From contig NZ_FNLB01000006.1 in NCBI RefSeq assembly GCF_900104145.1, positions 3,635,001-3,699,000 of the forward strand: a stretch of 64,000 nucleotides of DNA, read 5' to 3'. The stretch comes from Pseudovibrio sp. Tun.PSC04-5.I4 (GTDB lineage Bacteria; Pseudomonadota; Alphaproteobacteria; Rhizobiales; Stappiaceae). The notes below the pieces were generated by a model. The model did not search any database and was not told where the DNA came from. It saw only the letters and a program-made list of their open reading frames with translations. Below, piece by piece: positions 50,880 through 59,802 of this stretch (the stretch's first letter is position 1; each line of letters opens with the position of its first letter). The translations under genes and the position numbers were made by a program.

Positions 50880-50909
50880 GAGCCTCCGAGTTTCGGGGGC
50901 TCTTTTTAT
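50880..50909 (+). terminator. Terminator after thiY
   Basis: GAGCCTCCGAG and CGGGGGCTC arms with a short loop, followed by TTTTTATT. It closes the thi operon with no thiZ. Confidence 0.88.
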
Positions 50910-50926
50910 TTGTAGGCTAAATGCCG

Positions 50927-52978
50927 TTACTGCGCTGCATCCTTGAGTGTTTCATTGAGCGATAGGTCACTCAGGATGTGTTTCTCAAAGGCTGCGTAAA
51001 TTGGTGCGTGGCTTTCATCAGCAAGGGATTTGCATTCATCCAGCAGCGTAAGCGCTTTTTTCCGGTCTGCTTCCTCGAATAAAGCATGAGCCATATTGCA
51101 ATGAATGTTCTTGAGTTTCAGGAAAGCCTCAGAAAAAGCCATGGATGGATCTCCGAGAAGTGCAAAGGCGCGGATCTGATAGTGCCCGATCTTCACCGGC
51201 ACTGTTTCCAGTGTTGCCAGTTCTTGCATATGACCGCGTGTGGTCTCGCAAATAAGCAGATTGTGACCAGCTGCTGCGCAATGACGGGACAACTCTTCGG
51301 CCAAATCAACACAGCGACCTAAAGGTGCGTAACGGAAATGCCTTCTTGTGCCAGTTTCACCAAGGGCTGCTTGTCCAGTCGAAATGCCAATATCCAGGGT
51401 AACTTCGTGGGCCTTCATGTTTTTCTGGGAAAAGTGGAACCGGTCTTTGAGATTGAACCGTGTCATCTGCTTTTGCATTTCTATAGCCGTACGGCAGGCA
51501 TGGGATGCATGGAACGGATCATCCATTGGTGCATTCCAATAAGCGCTTAACCCAGATGTCGCGAGCAGGTTCAGCGTTCCATCATGGCTGTGGACCTCAT
51601 CTAAATGAGCTGTTTGGAAGGTGTTGGAGAAGCTTGCGAGGTCATGAGGAGCCAAACCCTCATAATATCGGTTAAAGCGGCGTATGCGCGTTGTAAGGCA
51701 GGTTATTTCACGCTGATTACCTTCAAGCGGGAACTCTTCAGACTGGACAAGCAGCTTTTGCATGAGTTTGGGCGATAAAATCCCAACGAAACGCTCCTTG
51801 GTTTTGGTGCGAGTACTGTTGAACGTGATACGCCGAATGCCGTTGGTGACCGCAAAGGCCAGCAGCACTACCAGTGTTGGGAAAAATGGTTCGAGGACGA
51901 TATTTTTAAGAGCAAATTGATGAAGCGCAACCCCGTTTATTGCTGCAATAGCCAGAACCGTTATGAGCAGACTGAGCCAAAACCCTTGTGTCGCCGAAAA
52001 GAGAACGATAACAACACCCACCCCGATTAACATCGCCAATTCAGCATGTTGTGCCCAACTGGGAGTCCTTATGAAATTAGCGGTTTGCAGCGTTTGGAGG
52101 GCCTGTGCATGGCGCTCTGAGCTTCGATCATTCAAGCCAATGACAAAATAACTGCCCTGTTTGGGCGGCCAAAATTTAGAGGTTCCCTGCACTCCTAATA
52201 GATCTGATGCATTAAGGATCTGCTGAGAAGCTTGGTAATTTGTGTAGATGAGCATTTCGGCGTCTGATGAAACTGGAATATTCTTAAGTTGGAAGCGGAG
52301 CTCTGTTTCCTCTAAGGGCGAGGATGTCTGTGTGTTTGCAGTGCCGTACAGATAAGCCTCCATCGCAAGCGAGTTGCGCGGCTGGCCTTTCACTCCTAAC
52401 TGGAGTGGGTAAGTTAAGCGAACAGCACCTTCACTATATTGAGAGGCATCTTGATAACCGACTGATTTTGCAGAGGTGATGAAGATAGAGAGGGGCGGTT
52501 TGGCTGCCTCTATATCTGAAAGTGGTCTGTTGAGTAGAACTGGATGTCGAGAGATGACGGATTGCAGCAGAGCATCGTGATTTGGATAAAATGATCTGTT
52601 TGAGGACAGCAATTTATCATAGACAATGCTGCGCAATGCGGGTGATGTTGGATCCTCCTTCCGAAGGTCCAAGTCCAGAATGATCAATTTTGGTGTGTAT
52701 TCCCCCAGTTTTTCAAGGGTTTGCGCCAACTCTAGACGCTGGTACACCGGCTCCTGCGTTTGCCTGTTTGATTCTTGCGTAAGATGGATCGTGTATACGG
52801 GAGATGCTGATTGCGTGTTTGGCCAGGCCAATTGCAATGCACTTTGACTTACATAAGCGACGCCATCCAATACCTGCGGGTAGAGGATACGGAGAAGTGC
52901 GGCAATAGTAATGAGTAATCCTGCAGTAACCGCCGCAAGCATGCGGTTGGTCTGCGATAACCTGCCAGAGCCAAGCAT
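50927..52978 (-). CDS. CHASE2 sensor protein with degenerate class III cyclase domain
   Basis: A 683-residue membrane protein. An N-terminal helix (about 13-33) precedes a periplasmic CHASE2 domain (about 55-300), then three closely spaced helices (about 313-380) and a class III adenylate/guanylate cyclase-like domain (about 415-600). The usual metal aspartates are replaced by Arg431 (in CLTTRIRRF) and Ser475 (in LLATSGLSAYW). The adenine-selecting Asp is Arg555, and the transition-state Asn and Arg are Asp558 and Glu562. The fold is kept (WNAPMDDPFHASHACR, GISTGQAALGETG). It is probably a non-catalytic sensor. A short helical tail follows. Confidence 0.85.
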   Translation of the reverse strand: MLGSGRLSQTNRMLAAVTAGLLITIAALLRILYPQVLDGVAYVSQSALQLAWPNTQSASPVYTIHLTQESNRQTQEPVYQRLELAQTLEKLGEYTPKLIILDLDLRKEDPTSPALRSIVYDKLLSSNRSFYPNHDALLQSVISRHPVLLNRPLSDIEAAKPPLSIFITSAKSVGYQDASQYSEGAVRLTYPLQLGVKGQPRNSLAMEAYLYGTANTQTSSPLEETELRFQLKNIPVSSDAEMLIYTNYQASQQILNASDLLGVQGTSKFWPPKQGSYFVIGLNDRSSERHAQALQTLQTANFIRTPSWAQHAELAMLIGVGVVIVLFSATQGFWLSLLITVLAIAAINGVALHQFALKNIVLEPFFPTLVVLLAFAVTNGIRRITFNSTRTKTKERFVGILSPKLMQKLLVQSEEFPLEGNQREITCLTTRIRRFNRYYEGLAPHDLASFSNTFQTAHLDEVHSHDGTLNLLATSGLSAYWNAPMDDPFHASHACRTAIEMQKQMTRFNLKDRFHFSQKNMKAHEVTLDIGISTGQAALGETGTRRHFRYAPLGRCVDLAEELSRHCAAAGHNLLICETTRGHMQELATLETVPVKIGHYQIRAFALLGDPSMAFSEAFLKLKNIHCNMAHALFEEADRKKALTLLDECKSLADESHAPIYAAFEKHILSDLSLNETLKDAAQ

Positions 52979-53142
52979 TGTATTTCCCCCCGAAAGGGGA
53001 AGTCACCGACACTGACTTTGGATCCCCTCTTCATTGACCTTAGGAAAGGCACGAGGGTAGAACAAGCCTAACTGTTGATTTAAAAGGCTGTTTACAAATT
53101 TATTTCGTATTTTAAGTTAATTCATCTAAAATTAGTTGAAAG

Positions 53143-53161
53143 CAGGTGCCTTAGGCACCCG
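53143..53161 (-). terminator. Hairpin after rpoH
   Basis: GGGTGCC and GGCACCT arms with a TAA loop just beyond the rpoH stop; the T tract is weak, so termination may be partial. Confidence 0.55.
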
Positions 53162-53165
53162 CGTG

Positions 53166-54044
53166 TTATTGTGTCATTTCCAATGCGCTTTCTTGTACGG
53201 CCTTTTGGACCTTCTCAAAAGCACGAACCTCGATCTGGCGCACACGTTCACGACTCACCCCAAATTCGGTGGAAAGCTCTTCCAGAGTGATTGGTTTTTC
53301 TGATAGGCGACGTGCTTCAAAAATGCGCGTTTCGCGTGGGTTCAATACACTCATTGCATTCTTCAGCATATTGCGGCGAACATCGAACTCTTCCTGTTCA
53401 GCGAGCACTGATTCCTGATTTTCGGAGCTGTCAACGAGCCAATCCTGCCACTCGCTGGATTCACCTTCTGAAGAGCGCAACGGTGCGTTCAGTGAAGAGT
53501 CACCTCCAAGACGGCGGTTCATGGAAACAACTTCGGTCTCAGTCACACCAAGGGTCGTTGCTATGTGTTTGACGTGTTCCGGGCGCAAATCACCATCTTC
53601 AAAAGCCTGAATTTTGCCTTTGATGCGACGCAGGTTGAAGAACAAGCGCTTCTGATTGGCCGTGGTACCCATTTTTACAAGGGACCAAGTGCGCAGAATG
53701 TATTCCTGAATGGAAGCTTTAATCCACCACATTGCGTAGGTCGCGAGCCTGAAGCCTTTATCCGGCTCAAAGCGTTTGACAGCCTGCATAAGGCCAACAT
53801 TACCTTCGGAGATAACTTCGCCCAATGGCAAGCCATAGCCGCGATAGCCCATAGCAATTTTTGCGACGAGACGCAGGTGGGAATTGACCAGTCTTTCAGC
53901 TGCTTTTGGTTCGTCGTGTTCCCGGAAGCGCTTGGCGAGCATGTACTCTTCCTGCGGCTGTAGCATCGGGAATTTTCTAATCTGGTCTAAATAGCGACTT
54001 AAGCCGCCTTCGCCACCCGTGAGGGCTGGTAGGTTCCGGGCCAT
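53166..54044 (-). CDS. rpoH: Heat-shock sigma factor RpoH (sigma-32)
   Basis: A 292-residue alternative sigma factor. Region 2 includes NSHLRLVAKIAMGYRGYGLPLGEVISEGNVGLMQAVKRFEP and ATYAMWWIKASIQEYILR. The RpoH box QKRLFFNLR lies at about 131-139 and region 4 ends with the helix-turn-helix VSRERVRQIEVRAFEKVQ. The ATG at 54044 has AGGAGGG upstream. The leader (54045-54191) carries an imperfect hairpin. It directs heat-shock gene transcription and is usually turned over by FtsH, also encoded here. It lies downstream of rluD on the same strand. Confidence 0.96.
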   Translation of the reverse strand: MARNLPALTGGEGGLSRYLDQIRKFPMLQPQEEYMLAKRFREHDEPKAAERLVNSHLRLVAKIAMGYRGYGLPLGEVISEGNVGLMQAVKRFEPDKGFRLATYAMWWIKASIQEYILRTWSLVKMGTTANQKRLFFNLRRIKGKIQAFEDGDLRPEHVKHIATTLGVTETEVVSMNRRLGGDSSLNAPLRSSEGESSEWQDWLVDSSENQESVLAEQEEFDVRRNMLKNAMSVLNPRETRIFEARRLSEKPITLEELSTEFGVSRERVRQIEVRAFEKVQKAVQESALEMTQ

Positions 54045-54108
54045 AAAGCACCCTCCTTGTTTCGTGTTCCCGCCTGATTGGACATCAGAATTTTGGCAAA
54101 CACACATA

Positions 54109-54131
54109 GGTGCCTTCAGATGAAGCGCACC
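54109..54131 (-). other. Hairpin in the rpoH leader
   Basis: On the plus strand, GGTGCCTTCA and TGAAGCGCACC form a near-perfect inverted repeat with one bulge, 65 nt upstream of the rpoH start. It could be a thermosensor element, an operator or a terminator remnant after rluD; no T tract is present. Confidence 0.45.
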
Positions 54132-54191
54132 TGTCGCCTTTATATGGGAACATTATGGCCAGAACGCTACCAGATTGGCAGATTTTTTGGC

Positions 54192-55241
54192 CTAAATTTT
54201 TTGTAATGATTGGAGAAGACTTGCAAAGTCGGCAGGTAACTCCGATTCAAACTTCATTAATTCCTGTGTTCTGGGGTGCGCAAACGCCAAAAGACCTGCA
54301 TGCAGTGCCTGACGTGTGAACTCCGCGAGCTGCGTTTTTAATGGATCTTGAAATTTATTATATTTAGTTTTGAAACCAGAACCGTAATCCATATCACCAA
54401 TCAGTGGATTTCCGATATGAGCCATATGAACTCTGATTTGATGAGTTCTTCCCGTTTCCAACCTGCATTCTATCAGGCTAGCAACAACTGGCTCATCTTG
54501 TGCGCCAAAGCGTTCTTTCACTTGCCAATGGGTAATGGCATGGCGACCACCGGTCTTAAGGACGGCGATTTTTTGTCTGTTTGTTGTGGAGCGCGCGAGG
54601 TTCGCTTCGATGGTGCCCTTTAATACAGAGGGAGCTCCCCAGACCAATGCTTTGTAAGCTCGTTCCAGTGGACCTGTTCTGCCATGGTCAGCAAACTGTG
54701 CAGCCAGCCCCTGATGCGCCAGATCGTTTTTGGCAACAACCAGCAAGCCGGTGGTGTCTTTATCAATCCGATGCACGATGCCTGGGCGTTTTACGCCGCC
54801 GATCCCCGACAGGGACGACCCGCAATGATGGATAAGTGCGTTGACCAAGGTTCCCGTTGGATTGCCTGCGCCAGGATGAACCACGAGGCCAGCCGGTTTG
54901 TCGATGACGATCAGATCATCATCCTCATACACAATCGTAAGGGGAATATCTTCCGGCTGGGGTTCTGCTTCTTCCGGCTCAGGGACAAGAAGAGTGATTG
55001 TATCTCCGTCACAGACTCTATATTTAGGCTCCATCACCGTGCGCGGGCCAATATTAACCTGGCCTGCCCGGATCAGGGCTTGCAGCCGATTGCGGCTGAA
55101 GTCATCTAAATGAGCGGCTAAAACAGCATCCAGTCGGCGGCCAGTATCTTCTGGACCGGTTTGGACTTCTGCGTGTTGCTGCTCATTCGTGTTTACAGAG
55201 TTTGTGAGCGGCGATGCGCCCTCAGGAGATTTATCGTTCAT
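54192..55241 (-). CDS. rluD: 23S rRNA pseudouridine synthase RluD
   Basis: A 349-residue RluA-family enzyme that makes pseudouridines in helix 69 of 23S rRNA. The N-terminal tail is followed by an S4 domain (about 35-95, RRLDAVLAAHLDDFSRNRLQALIRAGQV). The catalytic Asp160 is in HRIDKDTTGLLVVAKN, with the preceding VVHPGAGNPTGTLVNAL. AGGA lies 7 nt before the ATG, inside the neighbouring gene. It is divergent from the small membrane protein gene, with start codons overlapping by 2 bp, and is followed by rpoH. Confidence 0.94.
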   Translation of the reverse strand: MNDKSPEGASPLTNSVNTNEQQHAEVQTGPEDTGRRLDAVLAAHLDDFSRNRLQALIRAGQVNIGPRTVMEPKYRVCDGDTITLLVPEPEEAEPQPEDIPLTIVYEDDDLIVIDKPAGLVVHPGAGNPTGTLVNALIHHCGSSLSGIGGVKRPGIVHRIDKDTTGLLVVAKNDLAHQGLAAQFADHGRTGPLERAYKALVWGAPSVLKGTIEANLARSTTNRQKIAVLKTGGRHAITHWQVKERFGAQDEPVVASLIECRLETGRTHQIRVHMAHIGNPLIGDMDYGSGFKTKYNKFQDPLKTQLAEFTRQALHAGLLAFAHPRTQELMKFESELPADFASLLQSLQKI

Positions 55242-55596
55242 GCGTGATCCTAATAATGACAGCGTTGAGACTGTACAGGACGAACTTGATCCAGCAGCTT
55301 TGAGGCTTCAATCGAAGCTGCGCCGCCTCTTGATGGGATCAAGCCTTGTCATGGTGCTCGGCTTACTGGCTGTCTTTGCGGCTATCTTCTATAAGATTAA
55401 CGCCAATAATTCCAATGTTACTGCAGATAATGTTGCAGCGACAATTGCGATCGGCCCTCAGGCACAGGTTATGTCTGTTACGCAAATGGATGGAAAGTTG
55501 GTTATGCTTATTAAAGAGGGGACTACGCAAGCGCTTGTGTATATCGACCCTGTAACAGGGCGAAAAATAGCACGAACGGATTTTGTTGCGAGATAG
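55240..55596 (+). CDS. Small single-pass membrane protein beside rluD (possibly DUF6476)
   Basis: A 118-residue protein. A cytosolic helical segment (about 10-30, DPAALRLQSKLRRLLMG) precedes one helix (about 30-52, SLVMVLGLLAVFAAIFYKI). The periplasmic part has a short beta-rich domain (TIAIGPQAQVMSVTQMDGKLVMLIKEGTTQALVYIDPVTGRK). No enzymatic motif is seen. Similar small genes are common divergent to rluD in alphaproteobacteria. The ATG at 55240 fits the family-like start; a longer frame back to 55189 has no ribosome binding site. Its start codon overlaps that of rluD. Confidence 0.75.
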   Translation: MRDPNNDSVETVQDELDPAALRLQSKLRRLLMGSSLVMVLGLLAVFAAIFYKINANNSNVTADNVAATIAIGPQAQVMSVTQMDGKLVMLIKEGTTQALVYIDPVTGRKIARTDFVAR

Positions 55597-55686
55597 GTGG
55601 ATAACCCTTCTTTTCTTTAGGAGAAGGGGCTTGCCAAGCGGGGGTTTAGCCCATATACCCCCGTTCATCGCAGCAGCGAAGTCTAG

Positions 55687-55761
55687 GCGCCCATCGTCTA
55701 GCGGTTAGGACGCCGCCCTTTCACGGCGGAAACAGGGGTTCGATTCCCCTTGGGCGTACCA
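55687..55761 (+). tRNA. tRNA-Glu(TTC), first copy
   Basis: 75-nt cloverleaf with an encoded CCA end. The anticodon loop is CTTTCAC with anticodon TTC at 55720-55722; the T loop is GGTTCGATTCC and the acceptor pairs GCGCCCA with TGGGCGT. Identical to the next copy. Confidence 0.97.
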
Positions 55762-55831
55762 AAGACTTTAGTTGCGATACCAGGTAGTTATCTACTTGTA
55801 GACAAGGCTCTATAGCCTTCTCACTATGTGA

Positions 55832-55906
55832 GCGCCCATCGTCTAGCGGTTAGGACGCCGCCCTTTCACGGCGGAAACAGGGGTTCGATTCCCCTTGGGC
55901 GTACCA
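55832..55906 (+). tRNA. tRNA-Glu(TTC), second copy
   Basis: Exact duplicate of the first tRNA-Glu, 70 bp downstream, with encoded CCA. The spacer and flanks are not repeated, so only the tRNA itself is duplicated. Confidence 0.97.
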
Positions 55907-56062
55907 CTTGTTTTCCTTCCCAAAATTGTTGAAATTATAGCGCAGTGATAGTTGCTGTGAGCAATTCTGTTGATGAGTTGTGGGTTACTGCCATTGTGCG
56001 GGAACACATATCTGATCCCGCTGCCCGATTTTCTCTGCCTATTTAAAGAATTTCAGAGTTTT

Positions 56063-56341
56063 TTAGAACCAGCGGCCATTTAGGCCTGCTCCAAGGTGGT
56101 GATCTTCTTTTTCACCTTCCACATCCGCCCAGAGTTTTTCGTCAGCATTGCCAGCTTGTTTTGCGCTCTTGACTGTCTTTGCGAGACTTTCACTGAGTTG
56201 CGCGTTCATTTTTTTCAGGTCATCCATGTTGTCGAGCACTTCGATGCGCGCCTCTGCTGATTGGATAGTGGTCTTCAATGCGGTTGGCTTCTTTTCAGAT
56301 TGCCTGTTTGCACTGTGTTGCCGTTCCATAACGCGGGTCAC
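56063..56341 (-). CDS. Small helical protein of unknown function
   Basis: A 92-residue charged protein, mainly helical (TTIQSAEARIEVLDNMDDLKKMNAQLSESLAKTVKSAKQAG), without signal or membrane segment; it ends LGAGLNGRWF. The GTG start at 56341 is supported by AGAGGG 7 nt upstream; an ATG at 56329 is possible. No family was recognised. It stands alone between the tRNA-Glu genes and the DeoR regulator. Confidence 0.55.
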   Translation of the reverse strand: MTRVMERQHSANRQSEKKPTALKTTIQSAEARIEVLDNMDDLKKMNAQLSESLAKTVKSAKQAGNADEKLWADVEGEKEDHHLGAGLNGRWF

Positions 56342-56631
56342 AGGTGGTCCCTCTAATGTGTTATTGCCGAACTTTTATGATGCAGTGTTTTGATCCGCAT
56401 GACCTTTATCGGATTTCTCTGGGCGGTATCATGACAAAGATTGAAAAAGTTACAGCTCGTCCCCTTTTATGACGTATTAATACTAAGAGTAGGGGAGCCG
56501 AGGCAAGAGGACTTTTGTGCCAAAATAATCTAATGGTTGGCTGGATGCCTCTCAGTTTTTAGCTATAGTACTGTGAAACATCGCAAATTGCAGATGTTAG
56601 GTAAGTATAAAAAAATAATCGGACTTGATTC

Positions 56632-57441
56632 ATGATGCTGGTTTCTCGCCACAACTCCATACTTGATATTGCCCGTGAGACCGGAAAGGTTGAAGTGGAT
56701 GAACTTGCCCTCCGGTTTTCTGTATCTCCGCAGACTATTCGTAAAGACTTGAAAGAGTTGAGTGATCAGGGATTGTTGACACGAGTTCACGGCGGTGCGT
56801 TGCTGTCGTTTGGTGTTGAGAATATGGGGTACTCCGCGCGGCAAGATCTGGCAGGTAAGGAAAAAGAGGAAATTGGCCAGGCTGCTGCTGACCTCATTCC
56901 TGATCGTGCGTCTTTGTTTGTGAATATCGGTACGACGACAGAAGCGGTAGCCCGTGCGCTGATCCAGCATACCGGACTGATGATCATTACCAATAATCTC
57001 AACGTTGCCAGCACTCTGCGCCCGTTCTCCGAGAATGAAGTCATTATCTCCGGTGGGCTTGTGCGGTCTTCTGATGGTGGTATCGTCGGTGAGGCCGCAG
57101 CAGATTTTATCCGGCAGTTCAAGGTGGACTATGCAGTGATCGGTGTGTCTGCGCTGGATCGTGATGGAGCGCTGCTGGACTATGATTATCGTGAGGTGCG
57201 CGTTGCGCAGGCGATTATCGAGAATGCGCGTCACGTCATTTTGGTGGCTGACCGGACGAAGTTTGAGCGCTCAGCGCCTGTTCGCATCGGGCATATCGCG
57301 CAAGTGAATACATTTGTGACGGATACGCTCGTCTCGCAGGATTACAGGCAGTTGCTCGCAGATAATGAAGTGCGGTTGGTGGAGGTCGCCGGCGCATCAA
57401 AGGCGCAGAGTGCTCCTACTCACTCAGCAGCAGAAGCATAA
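56632..57441 (+). CDS. DeoR/GlpR-family transcriptional regulator
   Basis: A 269-residue repressor. The N-terminal helix-turn-helix is VDELALRFSVSPQTIRKDLKELSDQGLLTRVHGGA, the DeoR signature. The sugar-phosphate-binding domain carries IGTTTEAVARALIQH and the DYAVIGVSALDRDGALLDYDYREV stretch. It resembles GlpR-type regulators of glycerol or sugar metabolism, but no catabolic genes lie beside it, so the target is unknown. The start could be 56632 or 56635. Confidence 0.9.
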   Translation: MMLVSRHNSILDIARETGKVEVDELALRFSVSPQTIRKDLKELSDQGLLTRVHGGALLSFGVENMGYSARQDLAGKEKEEIGQAAADLIPDRASLFVNIGTTTEAVARALIQHTGLMIITNNLNVASTLRPFSENEVIISGGLVRSSDGGIVGEAAADFIRQFKVDYAVIGVSALDRDGALLDYDYREVRVAQAIIENARHVILVADRTKFERSAPVRIGHIAQVNTFVTDTLVSQDYRQLLADNEVRLVEVAGASKAQSAPTHSAAEA

Positions 57442-57539
57442 GTCCGGTACAGTCGCGTTTGTAATGGCAGTACCGAAGCTGCTGAGGGCTTTCAATTATC
57501 TCTGAGTTTGAAAATCAGGACCCCCTCACGGAATAGCCT

Positions 57540-58868
57540 TTAGCCGTGTGAGTTGCTGGTTTTTCTGACATCAGCAATGCGCTCAGCCAAATTTTTATCA
57601 TCCTCGGGGGCGACCGCAGTATCGTCTGCTTTGGATGTTGCTCCAGCAGTCTTTGCGGCGGCGGCTTTACGAGTCCGTGGTTTGGCTGTTTTTGCAGAAG
57701 CGCGTGCCCGTCGTGTTTTAGGCTCTGGAGTTTCCACAGGGGCATCTGCTCCGGTTAACGTGCTGAGATCATTTAGGACCTCGTCGTACTTGTCGGAGAG
57801 TGGTGGATTTTCTGAAATTGCTTTTGCGGTGATTTGTGCGGCCAGATCCTTCAACTCATTGCGCAGGTCGACAGCATCTTCGATCTTGCTGGAGCTCTTG
57901 GCTCTTTCCTCAAGTTGTTTTGTCAGCTGCTCAATAGTCTTCTTTGCGTCGTCTAGATTGGTTTCTAAGCTTTTCATGTGTTCAGGCGTCTTAATATTCG
58001 GATTTGAAAGGGAGCGCTTTGCTGGCTGTGTTTGTGCTGCTTTTTCCACTTTCAGATCGTGTTTGAGTTTATCCCGCTCCCGCTCCAAAGAACCATAGCG
58101 GCTCTTGAGCTTGGAGAAGGACTGGGAAGCAAGTTGCGCCGCTTCGGCGGGAGACGTCGGTTTGCGTTTGGTGTCTGCTTCAGCTGTCATCTCTGAGACT
58201 TGCTTGGAAATCTGTGCAGCCAGATCTGCTAGCGGGTTGTTCATGTCTTCAAGGCCAGCGGTATCAACGGGTGCTACCGGCTTAGCAGAAGCTGGGGCTT
58301 CCTTGAGCTCTTGATCAAGCTCACGCGTTTTCTTTGCGGCGGCTTTTTGCTGTAACTCGATGATTTCCGCGGATTGTTGCTGCTCTGCGACAACCGGAGT
58401 CGGCTCTGGTGCCTCGGAAGCAGTTTCGTCCGGTTCAGCTATGGGATCTGTGGTTATACGGTCCTCCGCGGAGAACGGGATTGGGTCTGATGGCGAGCGG
58501 CGGCGTAAAAAGCGGGTCGCCTTTTGAGCCATGCTCTTGCGATCACGTGCTGACTTGAGCTGTACAACGCTTAATTCTTCTTGTAACTCGGCAACTTTCG
58601 CGTCAGCCAATGACCGGGCAGATGCGTTTTCTGCCATTTTTTCAGTCATGTTTTGAAGGCGCACTTCCATTTGGCGCACGGCGATAGCGTGCTTTGCGCG
58701 TAAGGCATCCTTTGCCATTGTGGCTCTGGCATAGCTAATTGGATTGGACGCCTCAATCGCTTTGCGCGTGAGACGTACAGCTCGGCCCCATATGAAGGGG
58801 AGGGCCGCGAGTGCTAAGATACTCGCCAGGAAAAAGCCCAGAGCAATATAAAGTGCAATTTCAATCAC
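57540..58868 (-). CDS. Membrane-anchored coiled-coil protein, unknown function
   Basis: A 442-residue protein. One N-terminal helix (about 4-27, LYIALGFFLASILALAALPFIWG) anchors it. A coiled coil (about 60-115) is followed by an acidic Pro/Glu-rich linker, a second charged helical zone (about 225-335), and a basic Ala/Lys/Arg-rich tail (PKTRRARASAKTAKPRTRKAAAAKT) that resembles DNA-binding tails. The start is GTG at 58868. Similar proteins are conserved near EipA in Hyphomicrobiales. The membrane anchor plus basic tail suggests a scaffold; this is inference. Confidence 0.7.
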   Translation of the reverse strand: MIEIALYIALGFFLASILALAALPFIWGRAVRLTRKAIEASNPISYARATMAKDALRAKHAIAVRQMEVRLQNMTEKMAENASARSLADAKVAELQEELSVVQLKSARDRKSMAQKATRFLRRRSPSDPIPFSAEDRITTDPIAEPDETASEAPEPTPVVAEQQQSAEIIELQQKAAAKKTRELDQELKEAPASAKPVAPVDTAGLEDMNNPLADLAAQISKQVSEMTAEADTKRKPTSPAEAAQLASQSFSKLKSRYGSLERERDKLKHDLKVEKAAQTQPAKRSLSNPNIKTPEHMKSLETNLDDAKKTIEQLTKQLEERAKSSSKIEDAVDLRNELKDLAAQITAKAISENPPLSDKYDEVLNDLSTLTGADAPVETPEPKTRRARASAKTAKPRTRKAAAAKTAGATSKADDTAVAPEDDKNLAERIADVRKTSNSHG

Positions 58869-58976
58869 AAACTATGCCTGATCTATTTTAGGGGCGGGCG
58901 AGGTCATTTCAATGCGAAGCATAATCTCTCACACGCCTTAATATGCCAACATATAACTAACGCCGAGTTAGTTATA

Positions 58977-59573
58977 TCAGAAAGGATTCCATGTTGGCTT
59001 CCTAGTAAATTTCAAATAGCCCATATTGAGGCCAAGGCGTGCGCCAACACCTGCGCGAACGGGAACAATAAAGACATCGTTGTTGGACAATACCTGCATG
59101 CCAAAGCCGCCAACCAAGTAAGCCGAGCCTTTTGCACCTACATAGCGCTTATAGATTGCGTCGACGCTTGGCAGATCATAAACCAGCATCATGACGCGTG
59201 CGCCATCACCTCCGACATCAAAGCCGAGAGATGGGCCTTGCCAAAAAATCTGGTGGTTGCCTGCATTGCGAGTGTAAAGCGTACCTTCACCATATGCAGC
59301 ACCTGCGAAGAAAGCAGCAGAGCCTTCTTGTCCCAGGATATAGCCGTTTGGTTCGCCGTATTTCTGCACTGCTCGTTCAACAACCTGTGCCAAACCGGTT
59401 GAGATAGACCCAAAGAACTCATGACCAGCAGTCATGATATCTGTTTCGTGGTAGCGCGATTGATCTGCGCTCGATTGCGCAAATGAGTGTGTGTTTAACG
59501 CCAGCAGTGCGAAGCAGGCGCAAAGGATGAATGCAGCTTTGTTGCGCAGATTGCCGAACAGGCTCGTCATCAT
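58977..59573 (-). CDS. eipA: EipA-family envelope protein (DUF1134)
   Basis: A 198-residue periplasmic protein. The signal peptide ends near SFA-Q (about 33). The DUF1134 domain covers the rest: GHEFFGSISTGLAQVVERAVQKYGEPNGYILGQEG, FWQGPSLGFDVGGDGAR, and a C-terminal beta-rich part with GVGARLGLNMGYLKFTRKPTWNPF. EipA in Brucella is a conserved beta-barrel protein needed for envelope integrity. AAGGAG lies 8 nt upstream of the ATG at 59573. Full length. Confidence 0.9.
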   Translation of the reverse strand: MMTSLFGNLRNKAAFILCACFALLALNTHSFAQSSADQSRYHETDIMTAGHEFFGSISTGLAQVVERAVQKYGEPNGYILGQEGSAAFFAGAAYGEGTLYTRNAGNHQIFWQGPSLGFDVGGDGARVMMLVYDLPSVDAIYKRYVGAKGSAYLVGGFGMQVLSNNDVFIVPVRAGVGARLGLNMGYLKFTRKPTWNPF

Positions 59574-59802
59574 GCCAACGTCTCCTTCTAAGAAACCCGA
59601 GTATTTGGTTTATTTAGAGCAATTCCAAAATTAAAAGCATACTGCAACATCTAGGTGCAACAAGTAATAATGCCTTACATCTACCTAGCAGTTAATCACT
59701 GTATACAGGGGTAAAAATGTGCATCGCGTTGGCCTGAAGTTGCGTATTTTGTATTTGTATCGAACTTACTTGATTAGTTAATGCAGGTGATTCGGACTCT
59801 GG

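Noticed and set aside
55687..55906. Duplicate tRNA-Glu as integration (att) boundaries
   Set aside because: Only 70 bp lie between the copies, both are intact, and no integrase is nearby; a simple tandem duplication explains it.
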